Below, piece after piece: positions 5,715 through 6,026 of a DNA stretch of 6,026 nucleotides. The notes below the pieces were generated by a model, which made no database searches, was not told the origin of the DNA, and saw only the letters and a list, made by a program, of their open reading frames with translations. The position numbers and the translations under genes were made by a program. The DNA is taken from positions 1 through 6,026 of the forward strand of contig CAIWLA010000377.1 in the NCBI GenBank assembly GCA_903913345.1, written 5' to 3'. Every line of letters begins with the position of its first letter. The stretch's first letter is position 1. This DNA comes from an uncultured Magnetococcales bacterium. Lineage in GTDB: Bacteria; Pseudomonadota; Magnetococcia; Magnetococcales; Magnetaquicoccaceae.

Positions 5715-5817
5715 GTTCAAGGACTCTTCCCCATCGTCGCGTTGACGGCTTTCTCTGTGGATGGTCGCCCATCTGACGGAGACTCTCCAACAGGTTGTCA
5801 AACCTCTTTTCGTCCAT
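5686..5817 (-). pseudogene. N-terminal fragment of a second HigA-like antitoxin
   Basis: The 43-residue frame starts at ATG 5817 and begins MDEKRFDNLLESLRQMGDH, which matches the start of the complete HigA at 4443 (MDEDTFGLLLGSVRQMGDH) at 12 of 19 positions. After about residue 24 the similarity ends, the helix-turn-helix is missing, and a stop follows in the region convergent with the protease gene. GGAG sequences lie upstream, and the start lies 20 bases inside the end of the M48 peptidase gene. It looks like the remnant of a second toxin-antitoxin module that has lost its toxin and most of its antitoxin. Confidence 0.65.
5708..5723. other. Short palindrome at the protease stop codon
   Basis: TCCTTGAGTTCAAGGA is an inverted repeat of seven-base arms around GT and includes the stop TGA at 5712-5714. 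It lacks a following T run, so it is a weak terminator candidate at best. Confidence 0.25.
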
Positions 5818-6026
5818 GGCGAATCCTCTCCTCCATCGCCGCCACCCGCTCCAACAGGGGTGGATGGCTGTAATGCAGCAGGACATAAAGCGGATGGGGC
5901 ATCAGGTTGGCCAGGTTTTCCCTGGCCAAGGTTTTCAAGGCGGAGATCAAGGCCGCCGGTTCCGGTGCGGTCTCCACGGCAAACCGGTCGGCCTCGAATT
6001 CAAAATGGCGCGACAGCCTTTTAAAA
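5798..6026 (-). CDS. STE24-type M48 zinc metallopeptidase, C-terminal part (continues beyond window)
   Basis: The last 75 codons of a minus-strand gene; the start and the HEXXH active site lie outside the window. The visible part has SRHFEFEADRFA (5-16 of the fragment), where Glu9 of the E-x-x-A-D pattern is the expected third zinc ligand, then ALISALKTLARENLANLMPH (25-44) and the signature HYSHPPLLERV (51-61). This combination is characteristic of STE24/CAAX-protease-type M48 peptidases, membrane-embedded enzymes that cleave proteins at or near the membrane. HtpX lacks the HYSHPP end. The terminal residues (IRHGRKEV) differ from those of the duplicated fragment at 4769-4875. The stop lies within the start of the HigA-like fragment. 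Confidence 0.9.
   Translation of the reverse strand, partial: FKRLSRHFEFEADRFAVETAPEPAALISALKTLARENLANLMPHPLYVLLHYSHPPLLERVAAMEERIRHGRKEV
5825..5877 (+). repeat. 53-base direct repeat, copy B
   Basis: Second copy of the sequence at 4823-4875 in the same orientation, with 50 of 53 bases identical. It is part of the M48 peptidase gene entering from the right edge, so this is likely the parent copy. Confidence 0.9.

Overview
The window looks like a piece of a moderately GC-rich proteobacterial chromosome. Two observations suggest this: the ribBA-ribH-nusB-thiL gene order, and the pairing of housekeeping genes with many small toxin-antitoxin modules. A magnetotactic lineage such as Magnetococcales is a guess from overall style; nothing here proves it.

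Left part (1-294): a short, AT-richer protein tail ends at 105. A second open stretch in the same frame runs to 253. Neither is recognised. Genes for riboflavin synthase or RibD, which often sit upstream of ribBA, are not present here.

Central part (295-3793): a plus-strand housekeeping operon. The bifunctional RibBA makes both precursor branches of riboflavin. RibH, overlapping it by 8 bases, condenses the two branches into lumazine. NusB is a transcription antitermination factor. ThiL makes thiamine diphosphate. All catalytic motifs that can be checked by eye are intact.

Right part (3794-6026): an accessory region. In order it holds an orphan antitoxin-like gene followed by what appears to be a broken ParE-type toxin; a complete minus-strand HigB-2/HigA-2 (RelE-type/XRE) toxin-antitoxin pair; a fragment of the 3' end of an M48 peptidase gene; a plus-strand pair encoding a small uncharacterised protein and a retropepsin-like aspartic protease; an N-terminal scrap of a second HigA-like antitoxin; and the 3' end of a minus-strand STE24-type M48 peptidase that runs out of the window. 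The peptidase 3' end occurs twice as a 53-base near-identical direct repeat on either side of the protease pair. This suggests that the pair was inserted, or that the locus was duplicated, between an ancestral STE24 gene and its downstream higBA module.
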